A DNA stretch of 64,000 nt from NCBI GenBank assembly GCA_024398965.1, contig JAKSIF010000014.1, positions 1 through 64,000 on the forward strand, read 5' to 3'. The DNA comes from Fibrobacter sp. GTDB lineage: Bacteria; Fibrobacterota; Fibrobacteria; Fibrobacterales; Fibrobacteraceae. The position numbers were made by a program, and so were the translations under genes. A model generated the notes under the pieces. The model was not told where the DNA came from and made no database searches. It saw nothing but the letters and a program-made list of their open reading frames with translations. Of this stretch, positions 43,384-52,625 are shown in pieces; positions within the stretch are counted from its first letter, which is position 1, and each line of letters opens with the position of its first letter.

Positions 43384-46300
43384 TTAGTTTGCAGCAGCAA
43401 CAACGGCGTTTTCTGCAGGAGTCGTCTCAGCGGAATCTGCGGCAGGAGCAGCAGGAGCTTCCTCAACCTTGAGAGGTTCGTCGGACATCATCTCGATCTG
43501 GCGCTGAGCCATGGCGAGACGGGCGCGACCACCTTCTTCAAAGCTGGGAACAGCCTCCATGCCTCTGTTCACAACGTCCATTGCGTTTGCCTTCTGGCCT
43601 GCAGCCTGGAATACGAATGCGGCAGCCCAGTAGTTTCGCCATTCCTTGGGGAACTGCTTAATGCCCATTTCCAGGTACTTGGCGGCTGATGCTGCCAGGC
43701 TATCAACCTTAGCCTTCTTTTCTGCAGTGAAGGGATGTTCGCTACGCAGCTTTTCGATCTGGTCACGAGCATCAAAGGAAATCTGCAGGTAAAGGGAAAC
43801 ATAGCTGGAAAGCAGACGTTCCGTTTCGTCATTAATGTATGCGGTGCCATCGCCAAGGCCACGATACTTGTAAACAGTATCGATAAGGCTTGCAGTATAG
43901 GCGGCATCGAAGGAATTACGACGGACGGTCAGGTCACCCTTCTGGAAATTATAAACCATACCTTCCTGGACCATGTACTTTTCAAGGCCCATGAAATTGG
44001 ATGTACCAACCGTAGTGGAAATTTCAATGGGGCGATCCATGTTCTGGAGAGCAAGGTCGATAACAAGCTTATGCTGGGCAAGCATCATGGAACTACGGGT
44101 ACGGGCGGCCCATTCGGTGAAGGCATCCCAAACCTGATAGTGAACCTTGAACTGCAGGAGCTTTGCAGAGTCTGCTGCGGAAAGCTGCTGGCCCTCCATA
44201 GCATCGATACGCTGCTTGAGCTGCGGCATCAGACGGTTGGCGTTCTTAACCCAAGTGGAAGTCTGATGGTTAGGATTGTTTGCAGAGCTATTGTCAAGGA
44301 CCATGTCGCGATCGATGGTTTCCTTGGTGTAGCTGAGCTTGAGAATCGGTTCATTGTCAAGCATCTGCTTGATATACCAGTCGGTGTTACCCAGGGACAG
44401 GTTCACAACACGAACGTCCTTACGGATGCCGGCAACTTCCTGAGCAAACCACAGGGGGAAGGTATCGTTATCGCCGTTGGTAAAGAGAATTGCATTGGGA
44501 CGGCAGCTGTTCAACAAGTTGTAGGCGTAATCCCAGGGAACCCAAAGGCCAGAACGGTCGTGTTCCTTGTAGTTGGAAACGCAGGGAATCAAGAAGGAAA
44601 CGAGAACCAAGGTTGCAGCAACCGGAGTTGCCATAACGGCCATGGAACCAGTTGCCGCCATAAACACCAGAATGCCGGCGCCAACGCCATAGACAAGGCT
44701 CATAAAGATAAAGGCCGGAGTATAGAAGTAGTCACGTTCGCGAACTTCCAGGTGAACAGATTCCGGGAAGGGCGCACGAGCCCCAACCTGGGCAAAGCCC
44801 TGTTCAATCTTCTTCCAGTTCTGCCAAACAGCAGTATTTTCGTAACCGGAAATTTCGCGCTTGAGGGATTCAATGCGGCCTGCGTCACCACCACGGTTTT
44901 CAAGATTTTCCAAGCGGATTCTGGCATGTTCAATATTCTGACGCATGTCAATCAATTCGTTAGGATCCGGAAGAGCGGTGATTCCCGCGCCACGGTTATT
45001 GAGATCCTGGATATTACGGTTCATTACGCTTACCCAGTAATCGCGGTCACGCTGTTCCATACGGGCGCCATCGGCAAAGTTGATATAGAACAACAGGCCG
45101 AGAGAGCACAGCGCATAAAGGACAGACATGAAGACGCCCATCTTGGTGTTGCGCTTCCATACGAATACGCAGACCATCACGATGAGACCGTTAAAGATCA
45201 GGAAGAACAGCAACTGCGGAAGGGTTGCGTCACCCATGAAGCTCATCTGAGTGGGGAACTTGAAACCAAGACGTTCCACAGGCTGGTTGTCGCCAGCATC
45301 GAAGGTATACACGCCGTTTGCGTAGTTCACCTCGCCCACCTTGTACGGCAGGTACTGAGCCATCTGGTAACCACCGTAACCCATGTGAGGGAAGCTGAGG
45401 AACTGATGGGAAACGCGGGAACGACGATAGAAGGCACGACTAATCATGCTTTCAGAGCCGTACTGCTTACGTTCGATAAACGCATTGAAGGCTTCCCAGT
45501 TTTCAGCCTTGAACAGGTTGCCCAACTGAAGGTTACCCTGATCGTCACGGATGTTGATTTCCGGATTGTTTTCATCGATGGTCGGGTTCAGTTCGGAACG
45601 AATGGGAATGTAAAGGTGAGTGCTATAGCCGACAAGTGCAAAGAAGGCGAATGCCAGGGAAAGACGAACGCTACGGTTCATGCCTGCCTTGAAAGGCTTT
45701 GCAAGAGCAAGAACAGAAAGCACGACCAAACAAGCAATGGAGATTTCAATGAAGGCAGACACCATGTAAATGACGGAACAAAGGAGCGTTCCGGTAATCC
45801 ACACAGGAATACGTTCCACAATCTTTTTCGGCTGAGCCACCAGGAGCAGCACGAATACAGCAGGAACGGTAAGCATGGTGTAGAGATGTGCGCCTACGCC
45901 AAGGAAGGCAATGTAGCAGATAAACATCAAAATGCGGTCACTATAGTCCTCGTCACGTTTGCGATACCAAACGAGACCCAGGTAGGAAACCAGCATCAGG
46001 ATGAACATGGCGATGCCGTACACTTCTGCTTCCACAGCGTTGAACCAGAAAGTGTCGGAGAAGGTCAGAAGGAAACCTGCAACGAGGGCAGCGGTGCCAA
46101 GAACCGTGGTACGGACCTTACCGGTAATCTTGTCAGAAAGGCGTTCGAAAATGCCTTCGCCAACCTGCTTGGCAGAATCAAGAACGATGGCAAGGATTTC
46201 CCAGGCAAAGAGAGCTGTAACGTAAACGGTAGCGGCAGAGCTTACTACGGAGATGTAGTTCACACGCTTGGCGATTTCTTCAACAAAGGGAAGCAAGACA

Positions 46301-46476
46301 ATTACAGCGCGAGCCAGGAACACGAAGAACGGAGTTCCAGGAGGATGAGGAATGCCCAAGGTGTTTGCACAGGCAACGAATTCACCGCAGTCCCAGAAGG
46401 ATACCGTGGGAGCCATGGTCATGACATACACGATCAAAGCCACCAGGCAGGTGATACCAGCAAAAATGTGTTTCAT
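43384..46476 (-). CDS. DUF2723 membrane protein, GT-C (protein O-mannosyltransferase-like)
   Basis: About 1030 residues. The N-terminal half is a polytopic membrane domain beginning IFAGITCLVALIVYVMTMAP, with the hallmark SFWDCGEFVACA and GIPHPPGTPFF. The acidic Asp-Cys-Gly-Glu after the first helix is the expected GT-C catalytic region. More helices follow to about residue 500; a further membrane segment lies around 610-660, then a soluble, TPR-like C-terminus. The family is proposed to transfer sugars from lipid carriers to proteins in Bacteroidota and Fibrobacter. Start ATG 46476 has AAGGA 7 nt upstream; another ATG at 46494 overlaps the nusB stop. Confidence 0.85.
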   Translation of the reverse strand: MKHIFAGITCLVALIVYVMTMAPTVSFWDCGEFVACANTLGIPHPPGTPFFVFLARAVIVLLPFVEEIAKRVNYISVVSSAATVYVTALFAWEILAIVLDSAKQVGEGIFERLSDKITGKVRTTVLGTAALVAGFLLTFSDTFWFNAVEAEVYGIAMFILMLVSYLGLVWYRKRDEDYSDRILMFICYIAFLGVGAHLYTMLTVPAVFVLLLVAQPKKIVERIPVWITGTLLCSVIYMVSAFIEISIACLVVLSVLALAKPFKAGMNRSVRLSLAFAFFALVGYSTHLYIPIRSELNPTIDENNPEINIRDDQGNLQLGNLFKAENWEAFNAFIERKQYGSESMISRAFYRRSRVSHQFLSFPHMGYGGYQMAQYLPYKVGEVNYANGVYTFDAGDNQPVERLGFKFPTQMSFMGDATLPQLLFFLIFNGLIVMVCVFVWKRNTKMGVFMSVLYALCSLGLLFYINFADGARMEQRDRDYWVSVMNRNIQDLNNRGAGITALPDPNELIDMRQNIEHARIRLENLENRGGDAGRIESLKREISGYENTAVWQNWKKIEQGFAQVGARAPFPESVHLEVRERDYFYTPAFIFMSLVYGVGAGILVFMAATGSMAVMATPVAATLVLVSFLIPCVSNYKEHDRSGLWVPWDYAYNLLNSCRPNAILFTNGDNDTFPLWFAQEVAGIRKDVRVVNLSLGNTDWYIKQMLDNEPILKLSYTKETIDRDMVLDNSSANNPNHQTSTWVKNANRLMPQLKQRIDAMEGQQLSAADSAKLLQFKVHYQVWDAFTEWAARTRSSMMLAQHKLVIDLALQNMDRPIEISTTVGTSNFMGLEKYMVQEGMVYNFQKGDLTVRRNSFDAAYTASLIDTVYKYRGLGDGTAYINDETERLLSSYVSLYLQISFDARDQIEKLRSEHPFTAEKKAKVDSLAASAAKYLEMGIKQFPKEWRNYWAAAFVFQAAGQKANAMDVVNRGMEAVPSFEEGGRARLAMAQRQIEMMSDEPLKVEEAPAAPAADSAETTPAENAVVAAAN

Positions 46477-46493
46477 CCACTTTTCCTTTAACA

Positions 46494-46952
46494 TTACTTC
46501 TTCTCCTTAGAGCCAGGAACTACAATTCCACGTTTCTGCATAAAGCCTGCGAGCAAGCCGTTTACAAAAGCAGCAGAACCGTCTGTGCTAAACTTTTCAG
46601 CAATCTGGATTGCCTCGGAAATAGCCACCTTGACCGGCACATCCGGAATGTAGGACAGTTCAACCATGGATATCTGGAGGATGATTCGATCCAGCTTAGC
46701 CATGCGGTCCAGTTCCCAATGCATTGCGGCAGACTTGATTTCTTCATCAAGTTCGTCGCGGTGTTCAAGAATCAAATCCACCAGCTTCATGCCATACTTC
46801 TTCTGGGCATCCGGGAAGCTACGGCCTTCAGAAGTCGGCTGGGCTTCAATGGCGCCCGGCAATGCCTGGGCAACGGTCTGTCCGGTAATTTCCATGGCGT
46901 ACAGCAACTGCATTGCAAATACGCGGGCGGGTCTAAAACTTACTTGTGCCAT
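46494..46952 (-). CDS. nusB: Transcription antitermination factor NusB
   Basis: 152 residues, all-helical: RPARVFAMQLLYAMEITGQ at the start and VELSYIPDVPVKVAISEAIQ, IAEKFSTDGSAAFVNGLLAG at the end, the C-terminal NusB signature. It binds boxA RNA with NusE in rRNA antitermination. It lies between ribH (39 nt upstream) and the DUF2723 gene, with which it may overlap by 1 nt. The ribH-nusB neighbourhood is common in bacteria. Confidence 0.93.
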   Translation of the reverse strand: MAQVSFRPARVFAMQLLYAMEITGQTVAQALPGAIEAQPTSEGRSFPDAQKKYGMKLVDLILEHRDELDEEIKSAAMHWELDRMAKLDRIILQISMVELSYIPDVPVKVAISEAIQIAEKFSTDGSAAFVNGLLAGFMQKRGIVVPGSKEKK

Positions 46953-46991
46953 AAAACTTTAATCTCGTTCTTCTAAGTTTCAGTTTATCAA

Positions 46992-47453
46992 TTAAATCTG
47001 CTTGTAGAGGTTTGCCATTTCCACGGCAGTAGATGCCCAGCTGCAACCTAGGTTGCCAGCCTTGAGGCCTGCGCGGTTCATGGCCTGGTCCACAGTGTCG
47101 GTGGTGAGGATTCCAAGAATCATGGGAACCTTGCCTTCGGCGGCGATGCCAGCAATACCGCTGGTGGAGTTATTCACAACAACGTCATAATGGCCGGTTT
47201 CGCCGCGAATAACGGCACCCAGAGCCATGACAGCATCAAACTTTCCGGAGTCCACCATACGACGGCAGATGCCCGGCAGTTCAAAGGCGCCAGGAACGTG
47301 AGCCACGGTGATGTCCTTTTCATCTACACCAAGAATGGCCAGCTGACGGAGTGCGCCTTCCAGCAACTTGTCCGTTACGATTTCGTTAAAGCGGGCCACG
47401 GCGATTGCCACCTTGAGGCCAGTACCATTGAGAGAATTCTTCAGTTCGTTCAT
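46992..47453 (-). CDS. ribH: 6,7-dimethyl-8-ribityllumazine synthase
   Basis: 153 residues, the normal length. Condenses the ribityl-aminouracil with the C4 compound made by RibB. Motifs: VAIAVARFNEIVTDKLLEGA, HVPGAFELPGI, GAVIRGETGHYDVV (the substrate-binding loop) and GILTTDT. Cytoplasmic shell or pentamer enzyme of the riboflavin pathway. It begins 9 nt after ribBA, as part of the ribE-ribBA-ribH-nusB run. Confidence 0.95.
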   Translation of the reverse strand: MNELKNSLNGTGLKVAIAVARFNEIVTDKLLEGALRQLAILGVDEKDITVAHVPGAFELPGICRRMVDSGKFDAVMALGAVIRGETGHYDVVVNNSTSGIAGIAAEGKVPMILGILTTDTVDQAMNRAGLKAGNLGCSWASTAVEMANLYKQI

Positions 47454-47462
47454 AATTTATCC

Positions 47463-48674
47463 TTAAGCCTCGTCCAACTTCAGGTCGTGGCCCATCTTTT
47501 CTTTCTTGGTGCGGAGGTAGAAACGGTTAACATTGTTGGGCTTGATTTCGATAGGAACTCGTTCCACGATTTCAAGACCGTAGGCGGAAATGCCGCTGAT
47601 CTTACTGGGGTTGTTGGTCAGAAGACGCATCTGGCGGACACCCAGGTCGGCAAGGATCTGTGCGCCGGTGCCATACTGGCGCAGGTCGGACTTGAAGCCC
47701 AGCTTGATGTTGGCTTCCACCGTATCCAGGCCCTTTTCCTGCAGTTCGTAAGCGCGGAGCTTGTTGCAGAGGCCAATGCCACGGCCTTCCTGACCGCGGA
47801 GGTACAGGAGCACGCCGCCGTGTTCGCCAATAAACTTCATGGAGGCTTCCAACTGCTCACCGCAGTCGCAGCGCATGCTGCCAAAAATATCGCCAGTCAA
47901 GCATTCGCTATGGACGCGGACATACACCGGCTTAGAGAAGTCCGGATTGCCGGCCACCCAGGCCACATGCTCTACCCCATCGGTAGCGCTGCGATAGGCA
48001 TAAGCCTTGAATTCGCCATACTTGGTAGGAACGTTGGGGGCAGCCACACGCTGCACCAGCTTTTCGTTCTTCAGGCGGTAGGCGATCAAGTCGCGAATGG
48101 AAATAATCTTCAGGCCGAACTTTTTGGAGACTTCCTCCAGCTGGGGCATGCGTGCCATGGTGCCGTCCTCGTTCATGATTTCGATGAGGGCGGCTGCAGG
48201 GCGAAGTCCAGCCAGCTTGGCCAGGTCCACGGCAGCTTCCGTGTGGCCTGCGCGGCGAAGGACACCTTCTTCCTGGGCGTACAGCGGGGAAATATGACCC
48301 GGACGGCCAAAATCGCTGGGCTTGGATGCAGGATCGGAAAGAGCCAAAATGGTAGCGGCACGGTCGTGGGCAGAAACACCTGTGGTGCAGCCTTCAATCT
48401 TATCCACCATGATGGTGAAAGGCGTACCCAGAATGGAAGTGTTTTCTGCAGTCTGACGGGTCAGATTCAACTCGTGGCAGCGCTTGATGGGCAGCGGGCA
48501 GCAAAGGACGCCGCGGCCTTCGTGGAGCATGAAGTTCACCTTTTCCGGTGTAATCTTCTCGGCGGCAATTACAAAGTCGCCTTCGTTTTCACGATCTTCG
48601 TCATCAACAACGATAAGGAATTTACCGGCCTTGAAATCCTCAAGGGCTTCTTCGATCGTACTAAGCAAGGTCAC
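47463..48674 (-). CDS. ribBA: Bifunctional DHBP synthase / GTP cyclohydrolase II
   Basis: 403 residues. The RibB half (about 1-205) has [18 protein letters not shown] and HEGRGVLC, with [15 protein letters not shown]. The RibA half (about 206-400) has the zinc-binding [18 protein letters not shown] and [11 protein letters not shown]. It makes both precursors, the ribityl-aminouracil starting material from GTP and the C4 unit from ribulose 5-phosphate. The start is GTG at 48674, overlapping ribE by 14 nt. A TTG at 48668 is better placed relative to AAGGAG (7 nt) and may be used instead. Either way, translation seems coupled. Confidence 0.94.
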   Translation of the reverse strand: MTLLSTIEEALEDFKAGKFLIVVDDEDRENEGDFVIAAEKITPEKVNFMLHEGRGVLCCPLPIKRCHELNLTRQTAENTSILGTPFTIMVDKIEGCTTGVSAHDRAATILALSDPASKPSDFGRPGHISPLYAQEEGVLRRAGHTEAAVDLAKLAGLRPAAALIEIMNEDGTMARMPQLEEVSKKFGLKIISIRDLIAYRLKNEKLVQRVAAPNVPTKYGEFKAYAYRSATDGVEHVAWVAGNPDFSKPVYVRVHSECLTGDIFGSMRCDCGEQLEASMKFIGEHGGVLLYLRGQEGRGIGLCNKLRAYELQEKGLDTVEANIKLGFKSDLRQYGTGAQILADLGVRQMRLLTNNPSKISGISAYGLEIVERVPIEIKPNNVNRFYLRTKKEKMGHDLKLDEA

Positions 48675-49260
48675 GCTCCTTCAAATAATTCTCGATATAT
48701 TTGCCAAGCATGTCTACTTCAACATTCACAATAGTGCCGGGCACCCAGTTACGCAAATTGGTTCTGGCGAGAGTTTCTGGAATAATGCACACGCGGATGG
48801 AATCCTCGAACTTTTCGGCAACCGTAAGGGAAATACCGTTGAGGGACACGGAACCGCGGCGAATCACATAGCGGCGCAGGTCCTTGGGAAGTTCCAAGTC
48901 CACTTCCACGCCGGTTTCGCGGTTGGCGACGGCCAAAACCTTTACGGAAGTATCCACATGGCCCATGACAAAATGTCCGCCCATGAAGGAATCCGCACGG
49001 CAAGCCTTTTCCAGATTCACAAGTTTACCCGGTTCAGCCTGCTTAAAGGAGGTGTTTTCCACCGTCTGGTGCATAAGGCAGAAGGTAGCCTCGTCGTCGG
49101 TGCAGCTTTCGATGGAAAGGCACACGCCGTCGTTGGCCACGCTATCGCCCAAATTGCAACCCTTGAAGAAACCGGGTGCTGATAAGCGCATGGTAAGGGC
49201 ATCCCCTCTCGTTTCAAGAGAAAGGATGGTTCCCGTACTTTGAATAATACCTGTAAACAT
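48661..49260 (-). CDS. ribE: Riboflavin synthase, alpha chain
   Basis: 199 residues with the two lumazine-binding half-domains: the first with [12 protein letters not shown] and [13 protein letters not shown], the second with [21 protein letters not shown] and [10 protein letters not shown]. It dismutates two lumazines to riboflavin. The ATG at 49260 begins the canonical MFTG; the TTG at 49269 is less likely. About 18 nt upstream lies a heptamer repeat, and there is no FMN riboswitch. Confidence 0.95.
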   Translation of the reverse strand: MFTGIIQSTGTILSLETRGDALTMRLSAPGFFKGCNLGDSVANDGVCLSIESCTDDEATFCLMHQTVENTSFKQAEPGKLVNLEKACRADSFMGGHFVMGHVDTSVKVLAVANRETGVEVDLELPKDLRRYVIRRGSVSLNGISLTVAEKFEDSIRVCIIPETLARTNLRNWVPGTIVNVEVDMLGKYIENYLKERDLA

Positions 49261-49277
49261 ACGGGCCAAAGATAGAA

Positions 49278-49305
49278 AATTATGAATTATGAATTATGAA
49301 TTACG
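49278..49305. repeat. Heptamer microsatellite upstream of ribE
   Basis: Three perfect and one imperfect copies of AATTATG, a relative of the AGTTATG repeat before tonB. The surrounding 49261-49422 interval has no gene. Confidence 0.85.
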
Positions 49306-49422
49306 AGAGGAAAGCGGGGCGAAAACGGGCTATTTTTGGGGATTTTGAGAGGTGACCCTAGCCAAAGTTAGATTAAACTAATTTACTAAATACTGAAGCT
49401 TATTTACGCCGATGTTTTGTAT

Positions 49423-50841
49423 TTAACCGGGATAAAAAACGGTAAGCACATCAGGGCCAACCATAAAGGATTCCTTGGCAATGAGCTTTTCCGGAATAGC
49501 GGGAAAATCCAAGGTCTTGGCCACAGAGCCTTCGTCAATGAAGGAGGCCAGAGCGTCTTCGATGGTGTGGTCCGTGGAGCGCCAAAGATCCAGACGGTTC
49601 CAAAGAGGCTTTTGCGCCGAGGTCGCGGCAACGTCGGCAAAAAGCTGCTTGGCAAGGCCGGCACCGGGCTCCACCATAAGGCGGTGCATGCCCAAGGCCG
49701 AAAGATGGTCCAGCATTTCGCTCCAGCAATCGGCGAAGGTGGACTTGGTGAACACCACAGCATTGGGAATGTTGGGCTGAGATACGCAAGAGAATACAAG
49801 AGCGTGAATAACGGGAACATCTCTGGATTCTGCTCCTTCGAACCTAGGAATTGTAGTGCAACAAGTTGCCGACAATTCCATATCGTCGCTTCGCTCCTCA
49901 GAATGACACAATAAAGACTTCGCTTGCTCAGAATGACATAAGCCGAAGACTTTCAGTGTTGCAACTTCCTCGGCAGAAAATTCGTGATGGCCGGCCCATA
50001 CGATTTTTACGGGATCGTTTCCGGCAGCATTGCGAACGTTCAAGGAGGGATTGTCTGCGAGAACAGTTCCTGCCCCAACGAGAATGGCGTCACTGATGGC
50101 GCGAAGTTCGTGATTCCAGCAGTTGGCCCCCTCCCCTGTGATTTTCATGGGCTTATGGGAGCCATCGGGCAGAACGTACCCCATGGAGCCTTCGTCGGTA
50201 ATGGCACTCTTGACTTCTACAAAGGTACGCTTGTTACGAACGAAGTAATCGTAAGCTTCGAAGTAACGTTCGATGTCGTGGAAAACTTCGCTACCTTCGG
50301 CAACGGCAGCTTTTGAATGGGATGCCAGACTCTTCGACTCCGAACCTTGCGGTTCTCCGTTAAGATTGACACCGGGGGGTGTGGGGGAATGACTTGAAGA
50401 AAGACAATGGCATTCGCCACCGCAGTTATCGTCGTCCCAATCACTTTCAATTTCTGCGGCGATGCAGGCGTCCACGCCTTCGTAGACTTCAATGCCGGCC
50501 TCTTCCAGAATCTTGCGGCTGTTCCCGCGGACAACGGGATTGGGATCGCCGTGGGCGTAAAAGACTTTTGCGATTCCAGCGTCGATGATGGCCTTGGTGC
50601 AGGGGGGCGTGCGGCCATAATGGCAGCAGGGTTCAAGCGTCACGTAGATGGCCGCGCCGCGGGCAAGTTCGCCCGCGTCACGCAGCGCCATGACTTCGGC
50701 ATGGGCACTCCCAGGGCGCTGCGTACGCCCCCTCCCCACGACGATTCCATCCTTCACAACGACGGCACCCACCGCCGGATTGGGGCGGCTCACACCGATA
50801 GAAAAGACGGACTCGTCGAGAGCTTGTCGAAGGTAATTCAT
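49423..50841 (-). CDS. ribD: Riboflavin biosynthesis deaminase/reductase RibD with two repeat-derived insertions
   Basis: 472 residues instead of about 360-380. The deaminase domain (1-130) has the zinc motif HAEVMAL (His47) and PCCHYGRTPPC. The reductase domain follows (RTFVEVKSAITDEG, VGAGTVLADNPSLNVR). Two stretches are not RibD. Residues about 140-190 (SSSHSPTPPGVNLNGEPQ) and about 300-345 (CHSEQAKSLLCHSEERSDD) translate short repeats in frame. The core motifs lie outside the insertions, so activity may survive. It acts on the GTP-derived pyrimidine before RibH. It begins 24 nt after the rhodanese gene. Confidence 0.9.
   Translation of the reverse strand: MNYLRQALDESVFSIGVSRPNPAVGAVVVKDGIVVGRGRTQRPGSAHAEVMALRDAGELARGAAIYVTLEPCCHYGRTPPCTKAIIDAGIAKVFYAHGDPNPVVRGNSRKILEEAGIEVYEGVDACIAAEIESDWDDDNCGGECHCLSSSHSPTPPGVNLNGEPQGSESKSLASHSKAAVAEGSEVFHDIERYFEAYDYFVRNKRTFVEVKSAITDEGSMGYVLPDGSHKPMKITGEGANCWNHELRAISDAILVGAGTVLADNPSLNVRNAAGNDPVKIVWAGHHEFSAEEVATLKVFGLCHSEQAKSLLCHSEERSDDMELSATCCTTIPRFEGAESRDVPVIHALVFSCVSQPNIPNAVVFTKSTFADCWSEMLDHLSALGMHRLMVEPGAGLAKQLFADVAATSAQKPLWNRLDLWRSTDHTIEDALASFIDEGSVAKTLDFPAIPEKLIAKESFMVGPDVLTVFYPG
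49880..49946. repeat. Two copies of the CTCAGAATGACA repeat inside ribD
   Basis: Two units (CCTCAGAATGACACA and GCTCAGAATGACATA), the first preceded by CGTCGCTTCGCTC, which is 12 of 13 identical to the sequence before the exbB unit at 18 kb. Confidence 0.85.
50283..50400. repeat. Second repeat-like insertion inside ribD
   Basis: Encodes SHSPTPPGVNLNGEP and SESKSLASHSK. Its DNA is unlike the first family (ends with ATTCCCCCACACCCCCCGG-type sequence). It interrupts RibD between the deaminase and reductase domains. No second copy is in this window, so its repeat nature is inferred. Confidence 0.5.
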
Positions 50842-50865
50842 CTGGAAAAAACAGCGATCAGAAAA

Positions 50866-51309
50866 CTACTTCTGCGGATAAGCCAGGTAACCACCCTGAA
50901 CGTTATACACGCGGGTAAAGCCAGAGTTCATCAGAAGCTTAACAGCAACTTCACTACGACGGCCAGAACGGCAGTACACCAGCAAGTCCTGATCCTTGGG
51001 AAGCTCACCCATACGGTTTCTCAGTTCCGGAAGAGGAATTCTCAAGGTTCTAGGGGCATATCCTTCACGAAGTTCATCGGGATTGCGGACATCCAGGAAC
51101 TGGGCGCCAGCCTTATTCATATCCAGAGCCTTAGCCCAGTCAACAGAAGGAACTTCAACATGGGCAACAACACGCTTAGATTCTTCCGGCTTCGTTTCAA
51201 CCTTAGCTGCAGGCTGTTCTTGCTTTGCGGGTTGTTCAGACTTGCTTTCACAAGCAACAACAAAAGCCAGCGTGCAGGCTGCAACAAACATGTTCTTAAA
51301 CAACTTCAT
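50866..51309 (-). CDS. Rhodanese-domain lipoprotein
   Basis: 147 residues: a lipoprotein signal (MKLFKNMFVAACTLAFVVAC), a Lys/Glu/Pro-rich linker and one rhodanese domain (about 55-147) with FLDVRNPDELREGYAPRTLR and the active-site loop LLVYCRSGRRSEVAVKLL (Cys in CRSGRR). It may carry sulfur or act as a redox-linked phosphatase-like module in the periplasm; the partner is unknown. It lies 14 nt after the PAS-protein gene and 24 nt before ribD. Confidence 0.88.
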   Translation of the reverse strand: MKLFKNMFVAACTLAFVVACESKSEQPAKQEQPAAKVETKPEESKRVVAHVEVPSVDWAKALDMNKAGAQFLDVRNPDELREGYAPRTLRIPLPELRNRMGELPKDQDLLVYCRSGRRSEVAVKLLMNSGFTRVYNVQGGYLAYPQK

Positions 51310-51323
51310 CTTTGCTCCTTGTT

Positions 51324-52610
51324 TTATATTAAATCTTCATTTTCAACGGGAGATTTAGCACTTATTTTCAAGCCCCGTCCTAGAGAATTAAAGTCTTCAA
51401 TGTCAATGGGAATATACACACCCATCACTCTCTGGATGCTTCCATCGCGGCTCTTGATTGGAGTCGCATTGAACCAAAGCAATCGACCATCTCTTTCAAA
51501 AGGTCCCTTCCAGGAACGAGCCTTCCCTGTTTCAAAGACATCCGAAATAATCCCCTGCATAAACGAGAAATACTTGGGTCGAACAACTTCGGGCAAACGC
51601 TTGCCCACAATCCTCTTGGGACTATTGTGGCCGAAGGTCAAGGCGAACAACATGTTTCCAAAAATCACCTTGTACTCGCGGTCAACACAGAATATGCGGA
51701 CATCGGGCATGGCCATGACCGAGGCAAAGGAGTAATCCTGCCCCCATTCCTCGTCATCCATGGAATTATCCAGCAGGAGGTCCATTCGTCGCGCCACACC
51801 CCTGAAGACCAGCTTCGAATTTTCCGTCGTCGAGAGCTTGCAACGGAAACTATACCAAACCATCTTGCCACCATCGCCAATCATGCGTAAACGAACAAAG
51901 GCCTGTTCATTAACGTCGTGGCCAGATGCACGGTAATCAACGATTCTTGCATTAATGCGTCGTTCAAACAGGGCGCAGTCTTCCCCTGGGAAAAAGGTAT
52001 GAATATCCTGCACACCCATGGATCTGGGAACAACCCTCCCCTCTTCATCAATTATGGGTGTCAATAGGGAAAAACGTCTTTCATCGGCGTCGAAACTCCA
52101 TAGAAAGTCTCCCGTATTCTGCAAAAGAAGGTCAACCCTTTCCTGAAGGCTATCCAGCTTCAATCTGGAAACAGCCTCGGAGGTGATGTTCTGGATAACA
52201 AGAACTCTGACACGTTCATTCTTGTCGGTTCGCACGTGAGCCCTAAGCTCATACCAAAGCAAGCCAGATTCTCCCGCATAGGAGAAGACAAAGGGAATAT
52301 CCGGATAGGCGTCCAAGCCCTTGATATAGCCCTTTAGGCGTTCATCATCAGCCGGAGGTAAAATACCTTCCAAGGATTTTTTTTCAATAATTTGGGAAAA
52401 GAAAGGATCTGTCGCGTACTGAGGCAATACATCTAGAACTTCGCCCCATTCCGCAAGAACCACAACAATCTGGTTAAGATGAATCTTGTAGTTATGGAAT
52501 ATGGTTTCCTTTCTTTGGATATCGCGTACCAAAAGTATGGCGATCACCAGGGCAACCACCACAACAAAAAGAACAAAAACCAAAGCTACAAAGACTGCTG
52601 AGAATACCAT
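51324..52610 (-). CDS. Membrane-anchored protein with multiple PAS domains and no output domain
   Basis: 428 residues: one N-terminal membrane helix (FVALVFVLFVVVVALVIAIL) followed by three PAS-like regions (about 55-150, 170-280, 295-410). The last is best conserved: FCVDREYKVIFGNMLFALTF, GKRLPEVVRPKYFSF, and GRLLWFNATPIKSRDGSIQR. No histidine-kinase, GGDEF or methyl-accepting domain follows. Expected to sense a ligand or redox state and signal through another protein (inference). Its neighbours are an outer-membrane-like protein and a rhodanese lipoprotein on the same strand. Confidence 0.75.
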   Translation of the reverse strand: MVFSAVFVALVFVLFVVVVALVIAILLVRDIQRKETIFHNYKIHLNQIVVVLAEWGEVLDVLPQYATDPFFSQIIEKKSLEGILPPADDERLKGYIKGLDAYPDIPFVFSYAGESGLLWYELRAHVRTDKNERVRVLVIQNITSEAVSRLKLDSLQERVDLLLQNTGDFLWSFDADERRFSLLTPIIDEEGRVVPRSMGVQDIHTFFPGEDCALFERRINARIVDYRASGHDVNEQAFVRLRMIGDGGKMVWYSFRCKLSTTENSKLVFRGVARRMDLLLDNSMDDEEWGQDYSFASVMAMPDVRIFCVDREYKVIFGNMLFALTFGHNSPKRIVGKRLPEVVRPKYFSFMQGIISDVFETGKARSWKGPFERDGRLLWFNATPIKSRDGSIQRVMGVYIPIDIEDFNSLGRGLKISAKSPVENEDLI

Positions 52611-52625
52611 AACAGAACCGTCAAT

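Noticed and set aside
43735-46491. 918-codon open frame on the plus strand
   Set aside because: It lies exactly antisense to the DUF2723 gene and reads as a low-complexity His/Gly/Asn-rich shadow; there is no ribosome site or known motif.
49261-50865. FMN riboswitch upstream of ribD or ribE
   Set aside because: Neither gap holds the conserved RFN sequence; the ribD gap is only 24 nt and the ribE gap holds a heptamer repeat.
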